A DNA stretch of 64,000 nt from WLXB01 sp040221475 (GTDB lineage Bacteria > Pseudomonadota > Alphaproteobacteria > Rhodospirillales > Rhodospirillaceae), in contig JAVKEJ010000060.1 in NCBI GenBank assembly GCA_040221475.1, positions 1 to 64,000 on the forward strand. The letters are read 5' to 3'. The translations under genes and the position numbers were made by a program. Shown here in pieces: positions 27,581 through 36,999 of the stretch. The notes beneath the pieces are model-generated. The model saw only the letters and a list, made by a program, of their open reading frames with translations. It ran no database searches and was not told the origin of the DNA. Numbering within the stretch: position 1 is the stretch's first letter; each line of letters starts with the position of its first letter.

Positions 27581-28951
27581 CTAAACTAGAATTTCTGAAA
27601 TCGTCTTGGAAGTTTGCAGAGACTTTGTCCCCCAGGTCTGAACGGGTACACCCATGATTTGCATGGCTGTTAGCCCAACCCGTGTGATCGGGTCGCCACC
27701 ACCCGCCAGATACATGCCCTGCTTCATACGACCGCCAGCACCGCCAATAAGATATACTGGTACCCCGTCGATGGTGTGCAATCGGGCATAGTTTGTCTCA
27801 GAAGATGCGAAGATCAGACAATTATCGAGCAAAGTACCATCGCCTTCCGGAATACTTTCGATGATGTCGATAAATGTCGCCATACCTTCCATAGACTTCT
27901 CATTAAACCAATAGGTCAAAGGTTGATAGCCACGGTCGGCATCAATGGCCTCCTCGTGGGTCAATAGATGGTGCGTGTAGGTTTCGCCGACCCGTCGCAC
28001 GTTGGCAAAGTTGTCAGTGAACACCATGTTAAACACGTTAGTCTGGTTGCAGGCCACAGCCATAGCTAGAATTTTAGTCATGACTTTGTGGGTCTCGATG
28101 ACGGAATCCATTTCGCGGACTCTAACAACTTCTTGAGGACCCAGTTCACCCGGCCGCTCCGGCACAACACAAGCTTTGTTCGGTTCCGGCTTCTTCAATT
28201 GCAGGGCCAATTGATTTTCAATCTCACGAATTGAGGTGAAGTATTGGTCCATTCTTTGCTTGTCAGCGGCACCCAAGGTTTTCATGTAATCCTTGGTCTC
28301 TTCAGTGAAAGCCGACAGCACACTTTTACGTAACCGAACGTCTGGGTCGGGTTTGAAGTCCGCCTTGTTTGGGTCGGCAAACTCTGGTCCGTAAATGCGA
28401 TCAAATAAGGCAACTGGATCAACCTCTGCGGCTGCCCGGTTGTAGGTGTTGCGAGCGCTGTAGTTTTCGCGCGCGATACCTACGCTGCTGACGTCGAGCG
28501 TGCGGAATCTCGTACCCTTACCGATTTCATCGGCGATCAAAAGATCCAAAGTTGGCGCAGGGATGTCGCCACCGGCCTCGGGTGCTGAGCCGGTGCGATT
28601 GGCAACCCACCCAGAGAAGTGTGTGTAATTAGACCGGCCATCCAGAGGCATGTTGAAGTTACCAAAGTAGTTCAACTTATCCTTATGTGGGATCAGCGCT
28701 TTGGTTTCTTCGAGAAATTCTATACCGGGGCCGGATGCCGTCTTGGCTTTTACGGCCCGATCAGGTGTGTGGCCCATACCCCAATACCAAGTGCCGAAGC
28801 GCGTCGGCATCGGTGCACCACTGGCCAGAGCTGAGCCATTGGTGTTTAGAAAGCAATCGAGAAATGGCAGTGTCAGGGAAACGACACCGCCTCCCATCAT
28901 AGTGCGCAGAACTTGCCGACGAGATTGTTTGCTGGGAAGTAGAATGCTCAT
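27581..28951 (-). CDS. Tat-exported DUF1552 protein, module A
   Basis: 456 residues. The Tat signal reads SRRQVLRTMMGGGVVSLTL and is followed by the family start LPFLDCFLN. Further family hallmarks are GTWYWGMGHTPD, DGRSNYTHFSGW, the central YFTSIREIENQL and the histidine motif YTHHLLTHEE. DUF1552 proteins belong to the alkaline-phosphatase-like/DUF1501 neighbourhood and are nearly always next to DUF1592-type cytochrome proteins, first noticed in Planctomycetes. Reaction unknown. Its start overlaps the upstream stop as ATGA, giving strong translational coupling to the DUF1592-type gene. Confidence 0.9.
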   Translation of the reverse strand: MSILLPSKQSRRQVLRTMMGGGVVSLTLPFLDCFLNTNGSALASGAPMPTRFGTWYWGMGHTPDRAVKAKTASGPGIEFLEETKALIPHKDKLNYFGNFNMPLDGRSNYTHFSGWVANRTGSAPEAGGDIPAPTLDLLIADEIGKGTRFRTLDVSSVGIARENYSARNTYNRAAAEVDPVALFDRIYGPEFADPNKADFKPDPDVRLRKSVLSAFTEETKDYMKTLGAADKQRMDQYFTSIREIENQLALQLKKPEPNKACVVPERPGELGPQEVVRVREMDSVIETHKVMTKILAMAVACNQTNVFNMVFTDNFANVRRVGETYTHHLLTHEEAIDADRGYQPLTYWFNEKSMEGMATFIDIIESIPEGDGTLLDNCLIFASSETNYARLHTIDGVPVYLIGGAGGRMKQGMYLAGGGDPITRVGLTAMQIMGVPVQTWGTKSLQTSKTISEILV

Positions 28952-30636
28952 GAACCACGCTCCTGTTTGATCGAAACGTCAAGGGAAGCTGACCGCTCAC
29001 CCTCCGCCGTGTTCTTGGGCTGAGAAATCACATAAAAGGCGTCGCTGGTGGCGATGTCGCTAAGAAGATTTTTCACGCTGTATCCAGATTTGGCGAAACC
29101 GGTTTCTAAATAGCGGACGAATTCCCTTTCATCGCGAGCCGGTGCACGGCCAACGGCATAGGAATACAACTGATTGGTTAAACAAGCTGGCACCGAAGGG
29201 CTGTCATGCATAGCTTGAGCTAAAGACTTGGCATCGGTGAACTCATCCCCATCTAGATCGCCAGAGACGTCAATGATCGCGCCTTGTTCGGCTACTCTGA
29301 ATTGACCAATCCCATCAAATTGTTCAAAGCCTAGGCCAATCGGGTCAGTTAACTTGTGGCAACCTGCACAGGATGGCACTGTTGAATGCGCCGTAAGCCG
29401 ATCTCGCGCTGTACGACTAGGGGCGTTGGGATCATTGAATAAGGAGAAGTCTACATCGCCGGGTGGGTCTGGCACTTTCTGGCACAGCAGCAATTCGCGC
29501 ACCGCTTTGCCACGAAGCGTTGCTGAGCTGCGCCCCGGATGGGAGTATAAAGCAAGAAAACCGATCTGACTCAGAATGCCCGCCCGGACGTCATCTTCGG
29601 CAAATTCATAGGGTTCCCAGCCGCCGTCTGGCCGACTTACAGGCAGTTGGTAAACACGTCCGAGATGAGCATCTAAGAAGGTATGCCGCGTCGTAAAGAT
29701 TTCCGGGTATGGCGCATCGCGATTAACCGTGTGATCGACAATAGTATGCAGGAGTTGTTCTTTAGCGCTTTCCGCTGTTTTGATGGTGTAAGCCGGGTAA
29801 ATGATAGTGTCTTTTTCGAGGGTCTCAAATTTCTCTAAGTCTAGAAAATCTTCGAAGAAAGCGCTTACGCCTCGGGCCAGGAAATGGGATTCCATCATAC
29901 GCTCGACCTGACGCTCCAAGCCTTTTTCCGTATGCAAGTCGCCTGATTCAGCGGCCTTCAGTAGCATTTCGTCCGGCGCCGAATTCCATAAAAGAAAGCT
30001 TAAGCGAGCCGCCTTTGCGTAACTGGTTAGGCGCAAACCGCTCGGCGAAGATGAATCAGGTTCGGTCTCGTCGATAATGTATAAAAAACTGGGCGTAATG
30101 AGCAGCCCGGTTAGGCCAAATTCGATACCCGTGTAGAAATCACCGAACTGATCCGCAACCTGGTTGGCGGATGAGACGGCGGTTTCCATTTCAGATTCGG
30201 TCAAAGGCCGACGGTAAAGATATCTACCGGCCTCAGCAAAGAACTGACGGCTACAAACTTCATCTGCACCTGAGGCATCAACTGGTGTGCAGGGCACAAG
30301 TGTAAGGCGGTTATCGTCGTTCACCACTTGGCTCGCTACGGACCGTGCGATGTTGTAAAACTTTTCAAAGCCAGACGGCGTGATCAAGGCGTTACTGGCA
30401 CCAACCGCAAACAGACCATCGGTGCGAACCAGTGGATCAAATCGGCTGGCGATCTCAATGTGCTCACCGAATACGTCGTGGATTACGTTTTGGTATTGCT
30501 CTACGGTCAAGCGTCGCATTTCAGCTGGTGCGCCACCGGTTAGTGGCTCACTCTCTCCGCACGCGGACAGAGCTAACGCAGCGACCACAAAACACCCGGT
30601 TTGGCAGAAATAACGTTTCATTTTAGATATCAACAT
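28948..30636 (-). CDS. PSD/PSCyt (DUF1587-1595-1592-1588-1585) haem lipoprotein, module A
   Basis: 562 residues. The signal has a lipobox (ALSAC), so it is probably lipid-anchored. Domains in order: DUF1587 (RRLTVEQYQNVIHDVFG), DUF1595 (YLYRRPLTESE), DUF1592 (SYAKAARLSFLLWNSAPDE), DUF1588 with one haem c motif (CAGCHKLTDPIGLGFEQFD), DUF1585 (LYSYAVGRAPARDE). The complete order is typical of the family. One covalent haem c makes it the likely redox partner of the DUF1552 protein encoded immediately after it. Reaction and substrate are not known for the family. Confidence 0.92.
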   Translation of the reverse strand: MLISKMKRYFCQTGCFVVAALALSACGESEPLTGGAPAEMRRLTVEQYQNVIHDVFGEHIEIASRFDPLVRTDGLFAVGASNALITPSGFEKFYNIARSVASQVVNDDNRLTLVPCTPVDASGADEVCSRQFFAEAGRYLYRRPLTESEMETAVSSANQVADQFGDFYTGIEFGLTGLLITPSFLYIIDETEPDSSSPSGLRLTSYAKAARLSFLLWNSAPDEMLLKAAESGDLHTEKGLERQVERMMESHFLARGVSAFFEDFLDLEKFETLEKDTIIYPAYTIKTAESAKEQLLHTIVDHTVNRDAPYPEIFTTRHTFLDAHLGRVYQLPVSRPDGGWEPYEFAEDDVRAGILSQIGFLALYSHPGRSSATLRGKAVRELLLCQKVPDPPGDVDFSLFNDPNAPSRTARDRLTAHSTVPSCAGCHKLTDPIGLGFEQFDGIGQFRVAEQGAIIDVSGDLDGDEFTDAKSLAQAMHDSPSVPACLTNQLYSYAVGRAPARDEREFVRYLETGFAKSGYSVKNLLSDIATSDAFYVISQPKNTAEGERSASLDVSIKQERGS

Positions 30637-30677
30637 GTATCCCCTGAAATCTTAGCAACGTCCGTTATGCAACAGAC

Positions 30678-31838
30678 TCACTTTTCGGCAGTTTCCATTT
30701 CGTTTGACTGTTCCGGGTGCACCACAAATGCTGCATAGGCATCGACCTCAAAAGCCGATGAAATGTGAGTGCATTCTCCTGTCTCTGGGTCGGGGTAGCC
30801 ATCGGCTAGTTTTTTGGCCGCCTCAAAGAACGCCGGACAACTGAAATTACCTGTAGAAATCACAGGGCCAAGCCCGCCAGTGTGATACAGGTACTGCTCA
30901 AGGTCATAGTATCCTGCAACGGACCCTTTGGCAGTGGTGCCGTCTTCCGCAATCTCTAGCTTAATCTGCATATCGCGGATCACCGGATGCAAATAGTTGT
31001 AGTTGCCGTAATAAGGCAAACGGACGTCCCCAGAGCCAGCCTCTAGAACACCGTTAACAATGGAGCCTTTTATACTGTCTCCGTATCGCGGCCCGTCGTC
31101 CTTGTAATCGACACGATAGCTGGAAAACGGCAATACTTGACCAGAACTATCTAAGGGAAATTGATCTATTGACCGATAAAAAGTCACCGTAACGTCGTCA
31201 TCATTGCGGGCGTCATCGACATCTGTGATTTCGATGAGAATCATCGCCAGGCCGCTGGTGCGACGCATCTCGTTGGCGTTGATTTCTATGACGCCCTGGT
31301 CACGGAAACCGTAGACGCAGCCGATCAGTCGGTAGAGCTGATTATCGATACCGGGAGCGCCGTCTGGGCTGGTGAAGTTTTCATGACGGCAAGATTTTGG
31401 CGTCGCGCTACCGTCCGTATTGCCATCCAGGTTAACGCCAAACGAGGTTGGGCCTTCTACAGTCAGCAGTGGCGGGTCATCTGTAATGACTTCTGGATTG
31501 ATACAGACGTCTTCACCGTTAGGACCGCGGCGTACAGCGTTGAACCAGCGGTCCAGAGTAGTGATTAACCCATCCTGGGTGAGCTCGCTGCGCTCTGTCT
31601 TGGACAGGCTGCGCCACCAAATTTCGTCGTTGCTAATGTTTAAACCAGCGGGACACTCGTCCATAAACTTGGTTTCATAGACTGCGGGCATCCAGTCCTT
31701 GATGACAAAGCCAAGTGTTCGGTTGCGCAGCGTATCTGCAGCACTCGCATCCGGCGCTGCTAGGCAAACCAGAACGAAGGCCGATAAGGCTAGCTCTGGA
31801 AGAAACTGCGTTTTTGTCTGGTTCTGCCGTGACATCAT
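30678..31838 (-). CDS. Exported protein of unrecognised family, module A
   Basis: 386 residues with a signal peptide ending DASAAD. I recognise no family. Features shared with its paralogue at 32806-33981 are VYETKFMDECP, NDEIWWRSL, RRGPNGEDVC, FGVNLDGN.DG.ATPKSC.H.NFT.PDG, DNQLYRL.GC, EITDVDDARNDDDVTV, SCPAFFEAAKKLADGYPDPETGEC. About eight cysteines are conserved between the two, suggesting a disulfide-bonded periplasmic protein. The acidic DVDDARNDDD stretch could bind Ca2+. It is the first gene of module A, 41 bases before the haem lipoprotein gene. Confidence 0.8.
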   Translation of the reverse strand: MMSRQNQTKTQFLPELALSAFVLVCLAAPDASAADTLRNRTLGFVIKDWMPAVYETKFMDECPAGLNISNDEIWWRSLSKTERSELTQDGLITTLDRWFNAVRRGPNGEDVCINPEVITDDPPLLTVEGPTSFGVNLDGNTDGSATPKSCRHENFTSPDGAPGIDNQLYRLIGCVYGFRDQGVIEINANEMRRTSGLAMILIEITDVDDARNDDDVTVTFYRSIDQFPLDSSGQVLPFSSYRVDYKDDGPRYGDSIKGSIVNGVLEAGSGDVRLPYYGNYNYLHPVIRDMQIKLEIAEDGTTAKGSVAGYYDLEQYLYHTGGLGPVISTGNFSCPAFFEAAKKLADGYPDPETGECTHISSAFEVDAYAAFVVHPEQSNEMETAEK

Positions 31839-31997
31839 ATTATTACTTCCGCCAAATTGACGGCCAAGCCCTTTTAAATTTCCAGGTTTTATTATGACTA
31901 TTCGTACTCTTTTATTGGCGTAACAGCCACTTTGTTATATTCCCGTGCGCGCCGTGCGAACATCGATGCGCCACTGAAAACATAAGACCTTAATGAC

Positions 31998-32465
31998 TTA
32001 CTCGGGACGTACTCGCATAATTTGGCCTCTAAGCTCTCCAGCTGGGTATTTCGCAGAGTGGATATTCACATACAGGCGTCCGGTGAGGAGGTACTCAAGT
32101 TCGCCATCATTCAGCATAACGGAGCCGGTCAACGGGCTTGTCATGCCCTCCGGTGCCAAATCTACGAGAACGCCCGCATTACCACCGGGGGTTTGTGGCC
32201 CATGAATATGAGCGGCGACCGCATTTGAAGTCAGTGTGGTATAGGTAATAGTCCAATCAAGCCGCTGAGTCGGTCGATCTAGAATGAATTCGGCTACTCC
32301 CAAACCTGGACTTTCCGTCGGTGCACTCTGTTCATCAGCTGACAGGGTTGTGCGGAATTTTATCGGAGGTCCTTCTGTGCCGGCATAATCAGGAGCCGCA
32401 TTAGAAATATTAGGCAGCAGAGCACCATACAGGGCGATTGAAGCGATAAGGCGCTTAAAAACCAT
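31998..32465 (-). CDS. Exported CHRD-domain protein
   Basis: 155 residues from ATG 32465, with GGAGAG upstream; a longer frame to 32513 has no better start. A signal peptide ends ISNAAP. The CHRD domain follows (KFRTTLSADEQ, AEFILDRPTQRLDWTITYTT, HIHGPQTPGGNAGVLVDLAPEG, YVNIHSAKYPAGELRGQI). It is closely related to the CHRD protein at 24014-24460 and precedes module A on the same strand. The ligand is unknown. Confidence 0.88.
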   Translation of the reverse strand: MVFKRLIASIALYGALLPNISNAAPDYAGTEGPPIKFRTTLSADEQSAPTESPGLGVAEFILDRPTQRLDWTITYTTLTSNAVAAHIHGPQTPGGNAGVLVDLAPEGMTSPLTGSVMLNDGELEYLLTGRLYVNIHSAKYPAGELRGQIMRVRPE

Positions 32466-32805
32466 GGAAAAACTCTCCGGACGATATCGCGAGTTATTAA
32501 CTGTAACGGACATAGACGACAGGTATTCTCAATGTCCAGCGAGGTCAGGTGAGTTGACTGAATATAGGCTGCAAACTGAGCTATTTTAGCTTGACATGTT
32601 CGTCTAGTGACTAAAGGTTCGGTGGTGACTGCGTTCCTCAAGGATGATCGCCTTGAAATGAAGGCATCGAGAGTGCGACTGGTGGCCATGCTTGCGAAAC
32701 GGGTTTTGAATTCGCCAATCATTTAAGCATGATGTGCTTCTAATAATCGGAATCTGTGCGAGAGTGAGCCGCGCAATCCGCTTGCGAGCAGAAATTTGGG
32801 ACGTC
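32466..32805. other. Divergent intergenic region between the two mirrored modules
   Basis: About 340 bases between the start of the minus-strand CHRD gene and the start of module B. It must contain the promoters of both arms. I see no convincing gene, no strong palindrome and no good -10/-35 pair (TTGACA near 32591 lacks a partner). Confidence 0.4.
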
Positions 32806-33981
32806 ATGAAAAAAGATATGAAATTAAAAACGTTATCAGCAATCGGAGCGCTAGCGCTTGGAACAAGCTTTTCCATGCCCACTGTTGCAGATGTGGACAC
32901 GGAACGCACCATTGGTTTGGTCGTAGTGTCGTTTTACACGTCGGTCTACGAGACCAAATACATGGAGGAATGCCCTCGAGGTTTGGCCATCGGAAATGAT
33001 GAAATCTGGTGGAAGAGCCTAGAGCCAGGGATACGTGATGAACTCACCGACGGCGGCGAGATCGAACCCGTCACGGGCACTCGCCGCGCAATGTCCGCAA
33101 AGCGTGGCCCCAACGGCGAGGACGTTTGCGCTTTCCCGACCATCGTAGAAGATCCACCGCACAAGGTTGTCGAGGGCGATATTTCTTACGGCATGAATTT
33201 GGATGGTTTATTAGACGGTGGTGCAACTCCCAAAACATGTAGCCACAAGAACTTCACCACCCCGGACGGAAAACCCGGGGTCGACAATCAAATGTACCGT
33301 CTACTGGGCTGCACCTTTGGCTGGCGCGACAGCGGATATGTTGAAACCAACGCAAATGGCGAACTTATAGATACATCTCAGGGGATCATCCTCATTGAAG
33401 TTAGCGACGTAGATGACAGACGTAATGATGACGATGTTACCGTGCGGATGTACCGTGCCAATGACATTTTTCCGAAGGACACCCAGGGTAATGTTTTAGC
33501 ATACGCCAGTTATCGAGTTCATGACATACCGGGCTATGGTAATGCTGCCAAAGGCCGCATTGTTGATGGTGTATTGTCCACGGATCCAATAGAGGCATTC
33601 CTGCCGTACTATGGCAATCTTGCTCATTCTGAGATTCACTTGCGCGATATGCGTATGGAATTGGATCTTGAAGCGACTGAAGACCGGGCTAAGGGTATTA
33701 TCGCTGGTTATCGCGACGTCGAGAATTTTTGGAGCTACTTTCGCAAGGGCGGCTATCTGGCCGTGACTGGACAGTTCAGTTGCCCGGCGATGTATGTGGC
33801 AGCCCATGAGCTTGCGGATGGATATCCAGACCCCGAAACGGGGGAGTGCACAGCGCTGTCGTCATCTTACACTATAGAGGCAATCCCAGCTTTTATTGTT
33901 CGCCCTAAGGAGGATGATTCTAAGACGTCAGAGATAACAACAGAACCCTACGCCACACAACTTGCTGTGCGTGACGAGTAG
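32806..33981 (+). CDS. Exported protein of unrecognised family, module B
   Basis: 391 residues from ATG 32806 (GGGA five bases upstream); a longer frame to 32734 would bury the signal peptide. The signal peptide ends PTVADV. It is a clear paralogue of the product of 30678-31838, with the same order of conserved blocks and cysteines (YETKYMEECP, KRGPNGEDVC, TPKTCSHKNFTTPDGKPG, DNQMYRLLGC, EVSDVDDRRNDDDVTV, CPAMYVAAHELADGYPDPETGEC). It opens module B, 12 bases before the DUF1592-type gene. Function unknown. Confidence 0.82.
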   Translation: MKKDMKLKTLSAIGALALGTSFSMPTVADVDTERTIGLVVVSFYTSVYETKYMEECPRGLAIGNDEIWWKSLEPGIRDELTDGGEIEPVTGTRRAMSAKRGPNGEDVCAFPTIVEDPPHKVVEGDISYGMNLDGLLDGGATPKTCSHKNFTTPDGKPGVDNQMYRLLGCTFGWRDSGYVETNANGELIDTSQGIILIEVSDVDDRRNDDDVTVRMYRANDIFPKDTQGNVLAYASYRVHDIPGYGNAAKGRIVDGVLSTDPIEAFLPYYGNLAHSEIHLRDMRMELDLEATEDRAKGIIAGYRDVENFWSYFRKGGYLAVTGQFSCPAMYVAAHELADGYPDPETGECTALSSSYTIEAIPAFIVRPKEDDSKTSEITTEPYATQLAVRDE

Positions 33982-33993
33982 AATTTTAGAGCA

Positions 33994-35661
33994 ATGATGA
34001 CTCATTTAAACCGATCAATTAGTGCTGTCCTTTTGTTCGCGCTAGCTCTTATGCTTAGCGCATGCGGCGAGAGTGAACCGTTAACCGAGGGCAGTGAGCC
34101 ACAACTTCGGCGCCTGACCGAACAACAGTATCGCAATACTATTCGCGACATATTTGGCGGCAACATTATCGTTGCTGGTAGGTTCGATCCATTAGAACGG
34201 ATTGATGGCCTGTTGGCATTGGGTGCCAGTAGCGCGACGGTCACGCCGGCAGCTTTAGAGCGCTACGAGGCTTTAGCCCGTTCCATCTCCTTACAAGTGG
34301 TCGATGAGAAAAATCGTGCGGTTCTGTTGCCCTGTGCGCCAGTCTCCAAAAACACCCGCGATGATGCATGTGCGGAAAAGTTTGTGTCTTCGGTCGGTCG
34401 TTTCCTCTTTCGACGGCCTCTCTCGGATACTGAGCAGAGCCTTTACACTAGCCTCTCAGGCTCTGGAGCTGAGGCGCTCGGCGATTTTTATCAAGGCCTA
34501 GCTTATGGCCTTAGCGGTATGATGGTGTCGCCAAAGTTTTTGTACGTCAACGAGATTGCCGAACCAGATCAAGACGGTCTTTACCAGCTTGACGCCTATT
34601 CTAAAGCGTCGCGACTGAGTTTTCTGTTGTGGAATACGACGCCTGATATGGCTCTGCTTGATGCTGCCGCCGCAGGTGATTTGGACACGAAAGATGGTCT
34701 GGAAAAGCAATTCAACCGGATGATGGCTTCTCCGCGTGTTGAGCAAGGGGTGGCAGCATTCTTTGAGGATATGCTGGAATTTGAGCGCTTTGACATCCTG
34801 GAAAAGGATCCGATTATCTATTCCGCTTTCATTCTTGATGTGGCGGAGGATGCCAAAGAACAAACATTGCGGACTTTGACACATTTGCTGCTTGAGGAAG
34901 AAACGGATTACAGGGATATATTCACCTCCCGCAAAACCTTCATCAGCGGTGCTCTTGGTCCAATTTATCGTGTCCCAGTCGATAACCCCGATGGCTGGTT
35001 GCCATATGAGTTTCCTGAGGGTAGCGCCTGGGCTGGCATACACACCCATTTGAGTTTTCAGGCTTTGTTTTCCCATCCTGGAAAAAGTTCGCCGACATTG
35101 CGGGGGCAGGCCGTGCGCGAACACTTGCTGTGTCAAAAGATTCCGGAGCCGCCAGGCGATGTCGACTTCTCAGACTTCAACGACGATGCCAATGCAGTCA
35201 ATCGCACTGCCCGCCAACGCCTCTCTGCTCACAACGAGGAAGCCAGTTGTGCCGGATGCCATAAGTTGATGGATCCAATCGGTCTGGCTATGGAAACATT
35301 TGATGGTGCAGGGCAACTGCGAACGATGGAGAACGGCGTTGTTATAGACACAACAGGCGAGTTAGACGGAATTTCCTACAACGATGCGGTTGGCCTTGGT
35401 GAGGCGTTGCGCCAGAATCCATCTGCGCCGGCTTGTGTCACCAACCGGCTATACGCTTATGGCACTGGCCGTTCGCCTGTGCCTGCGGAACGGCAATGGA
35501 TGGCTTATCTTGAAGAAAAATTTGCCCAAACAGGCTACAAGATTCCTGACCTGTTGCGAGAGATGGTGTTAAGCGATGCTTTCTACCGCGTTACCCCGCC
35601 TTTCTTGGGTACGACAACCGCAGACGCACGTGCTGCCTCTGCCAAGGAGACTAACTTATGA
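33994..35661 (+). CDS. PSD/PSCyt (DUF1587-1595-1592-1588-1585) haem lipoprotein, module B
   Basis: 555 residues. The lipobox is LSAC. The domain order matches module A: RRLTEQQYRNTIRDIFG, FLFRRPLSDTE, DAYSKASRLSFLLWNTTPD, then the haem motif CAGCHKLMDPIGLAMETFD, then LYAYGTGRSPVPAE. It is paralogous to 28948-30636. Its stop overlaps the DUF1552 start as ATGA, the same coupling as in module A. Redox partner role inferred. Confidence 0.92.
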   Translation: MMTHLNRSISAVLLFALALMLSACGESEPLTEGSEPQLRRLTEQQYRNTIRDIFGGNIIVAGRFDPLERIDGLLALGASSATVTPAALERYEALARSISLQVVDEKNRAVLLPCAPVSKNTRDDACAEKFVSSVGRFLFRRPLSDTEQSLYTSLSGSGAEALGDFYQGLAYGLSGMMVSPKFLYVNEIAEPDQDGLYQLDAYSKASRLSFLLWNTTPDMALLDAAAAGDLDTKDGLEKQFNRMMASPRVEQGVAAFFEDMLEFERFDILEKDPIIYSAFILDVAEDAKEQTLRTLTHLLLEEETDYRDIFTSRKTFISGALGPIYRVPVDNPDGWLPYEFPEGSAWAGIHTHLSFQALFSHPGKSSPTLRGQAVREHLLCQKIPEPPGDVDFSDFNDDANAVNRTARQRLSAHNEEASCAGCHKLMDPIGLAMETFDGAGQLRTMENGVVIDTTGELDGISYNDAVGLGEALRQNPSAPACVTNRLYAYGTGRSPVPAERQWMAYLEEKFAQTGYKIPDLLREMVLSDAFYRVTPPFLGTTTADARAASAKETNL

Positions 35662-36992
35662 CCGTAAGTCGTCGCTCTTTCCTTCGGGGTACCGTTGGTG
35701 GCTCAGCCGTTGCCCTAGGACTGCCTTTCCTAGATTGTTTTCTTAATGAGAACGGCACCGCGTTAGCTTCGGGCGCGCCGATCCCGGTGCGTTTTGGTTC
35801 TTGGTTCTGGGGTTTGGGACATACACCAGGCCGCGGTATCGCTATGGATGGTAAATCTGAGATCACATTTCTTGAGGAAACCCAACCGTTGACACCGTAC
35901 GTCAACGACCTGAATTATTTCAATGCGTTCAATACGCCGCTTGATGGTCGTCCTAGTGCGGTACACTTTACCGGATGGGTCGCAGCGAAGACAGGAACTG
36001 TGCCTCGCTCATTTGGTGATACGCCGCAGCCGACATTAGACGTGATTATTGCCGATCAAATTGGCGGCGATTCCCGCTTCCGGTCGCTTGATCTTTCAAG
36101 CACGGGCAGCGCGCGGGACAGTTATACCTTCAGGAACTCTACCAGTCGGAATGCTGCTGACGTATCACCGCTGGCGTTTTATCAGCGCGTATTCGGAGCA
36201 GGATTTGTAGACCCCAATCAAGCTGATTTCAAACCCGCGCCGAGCGTTATGGTGCGCAGCAGCGTGCTGTCCGCCGTGCACGAGGAAAGCAAAGACTTCC
36301 TGCGCACTCTAGGCGCAGCGGACAGGGCTCGCATGGATGAATATTTCACGTCTATTCGTCAACTCGAGCATCAACTTGCTCTTCAGATGGAAAAACCTGA
36401 TGTCTCCGAAGCCTGCGGCATTCCAACGCCGCCGCCGGAAGATGAGGTTCTGGGTATCGAGATTGAGGTGGCGCAGAACAATCACAAATTACTGACAGAT
36501 ATTCTGGTCATGGCACTGGCTTGTAATCAGACGCGCGTATTTAACATGCTGTATTCGCAGGCACTGTCGCTGTTGCGCCGCAGGGGTGAGTCTTTCACTC
36601 ATCATACGCTGACCCATGAAGAGCCAATCGATGCTAGTCTAGGGTATCAACGTGAAGTTGCTGAGCTTCACGTTACAAGCATGATGGCCCTCGCGACCTT
36701 CATCCAAGCCTTTAAGGATATTCGTGAAGGCGACGGTACTCTGCTCGATAACACCCTAATCTTCGCAAATTCAGACACCGGCAATTCCCGAGTTCATTCT
36801 GTTGACAACATTCCGGTGATGATGATCGGTAGAGCTGGCGGTCGACTCAAGACAGGTATGCATATCACTGGCAATGGCGACCCGATAACGCGAATAGGTC
36901 TGACGGCCATGCAAGTCATGGGCATACCGGTAGAGCGCTGGGGAACCGGTTCTCTGGAAACCACCAAGACCATTTCTGAAATTTTAGTCTAG
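35658..36992 (+). CDS. Tat-exported DUF1552 protein, module B
   Basis: 444 residues. The Tat motif is SRRSFLRGTVGG. Family blocks: LPFLDCFLNENG, GSWFWGLGHTPG, HFTGWVAAKTG, YFTSIRQLEHQL, SFTHHTLTHEEPID. It is roughly half identical by eye to the module A protein. The C-terminal block (MHITGNGDPITRIGLTAMQ, ETTKTISEILV) is almost the same as in module A. Enzyme activity is unknown. Confidence 0.9.
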   Translation: MTVSRRSFLRGTVGGSAVALGLPFLDCFLNENGTALASGAPIPVRFGSWFWGLGHTPGRGIAMDGKSEITFLEETQPLTPYVNDLNYFNAFNTPLDGRPSAVHFTGWVAAKTGTVPRSFGDTPQPTLDVIIADQIGGDSRFRSLDLSSTGSARDSYTFRNSTSRNAADVSPLAFYQRVFGAGFVDPNQADFKPAPSVMVRSSVLSAVHEESKDFLRTLGAADRARMDEYFTSIRQLEHQLALQMEKPDVSEACGIPTPPPEDEVLGIEIEVAQNNHKLLTDILVMALACNQTRVFNMLYSQALSLLRRRGESFTHHTLTHEEPIDASLGYQREVAELHVTSMMALATFIQAFKDIREGDGTLLDNTLIFANSDTGNSRVHSVDNIPVMMIGRAGGRLKTGMHITGNGDPITRIGLTAMQVMGIPVERWGTGSLETTKTISEILV

Positions 36993-36999
36993 TTAATTT

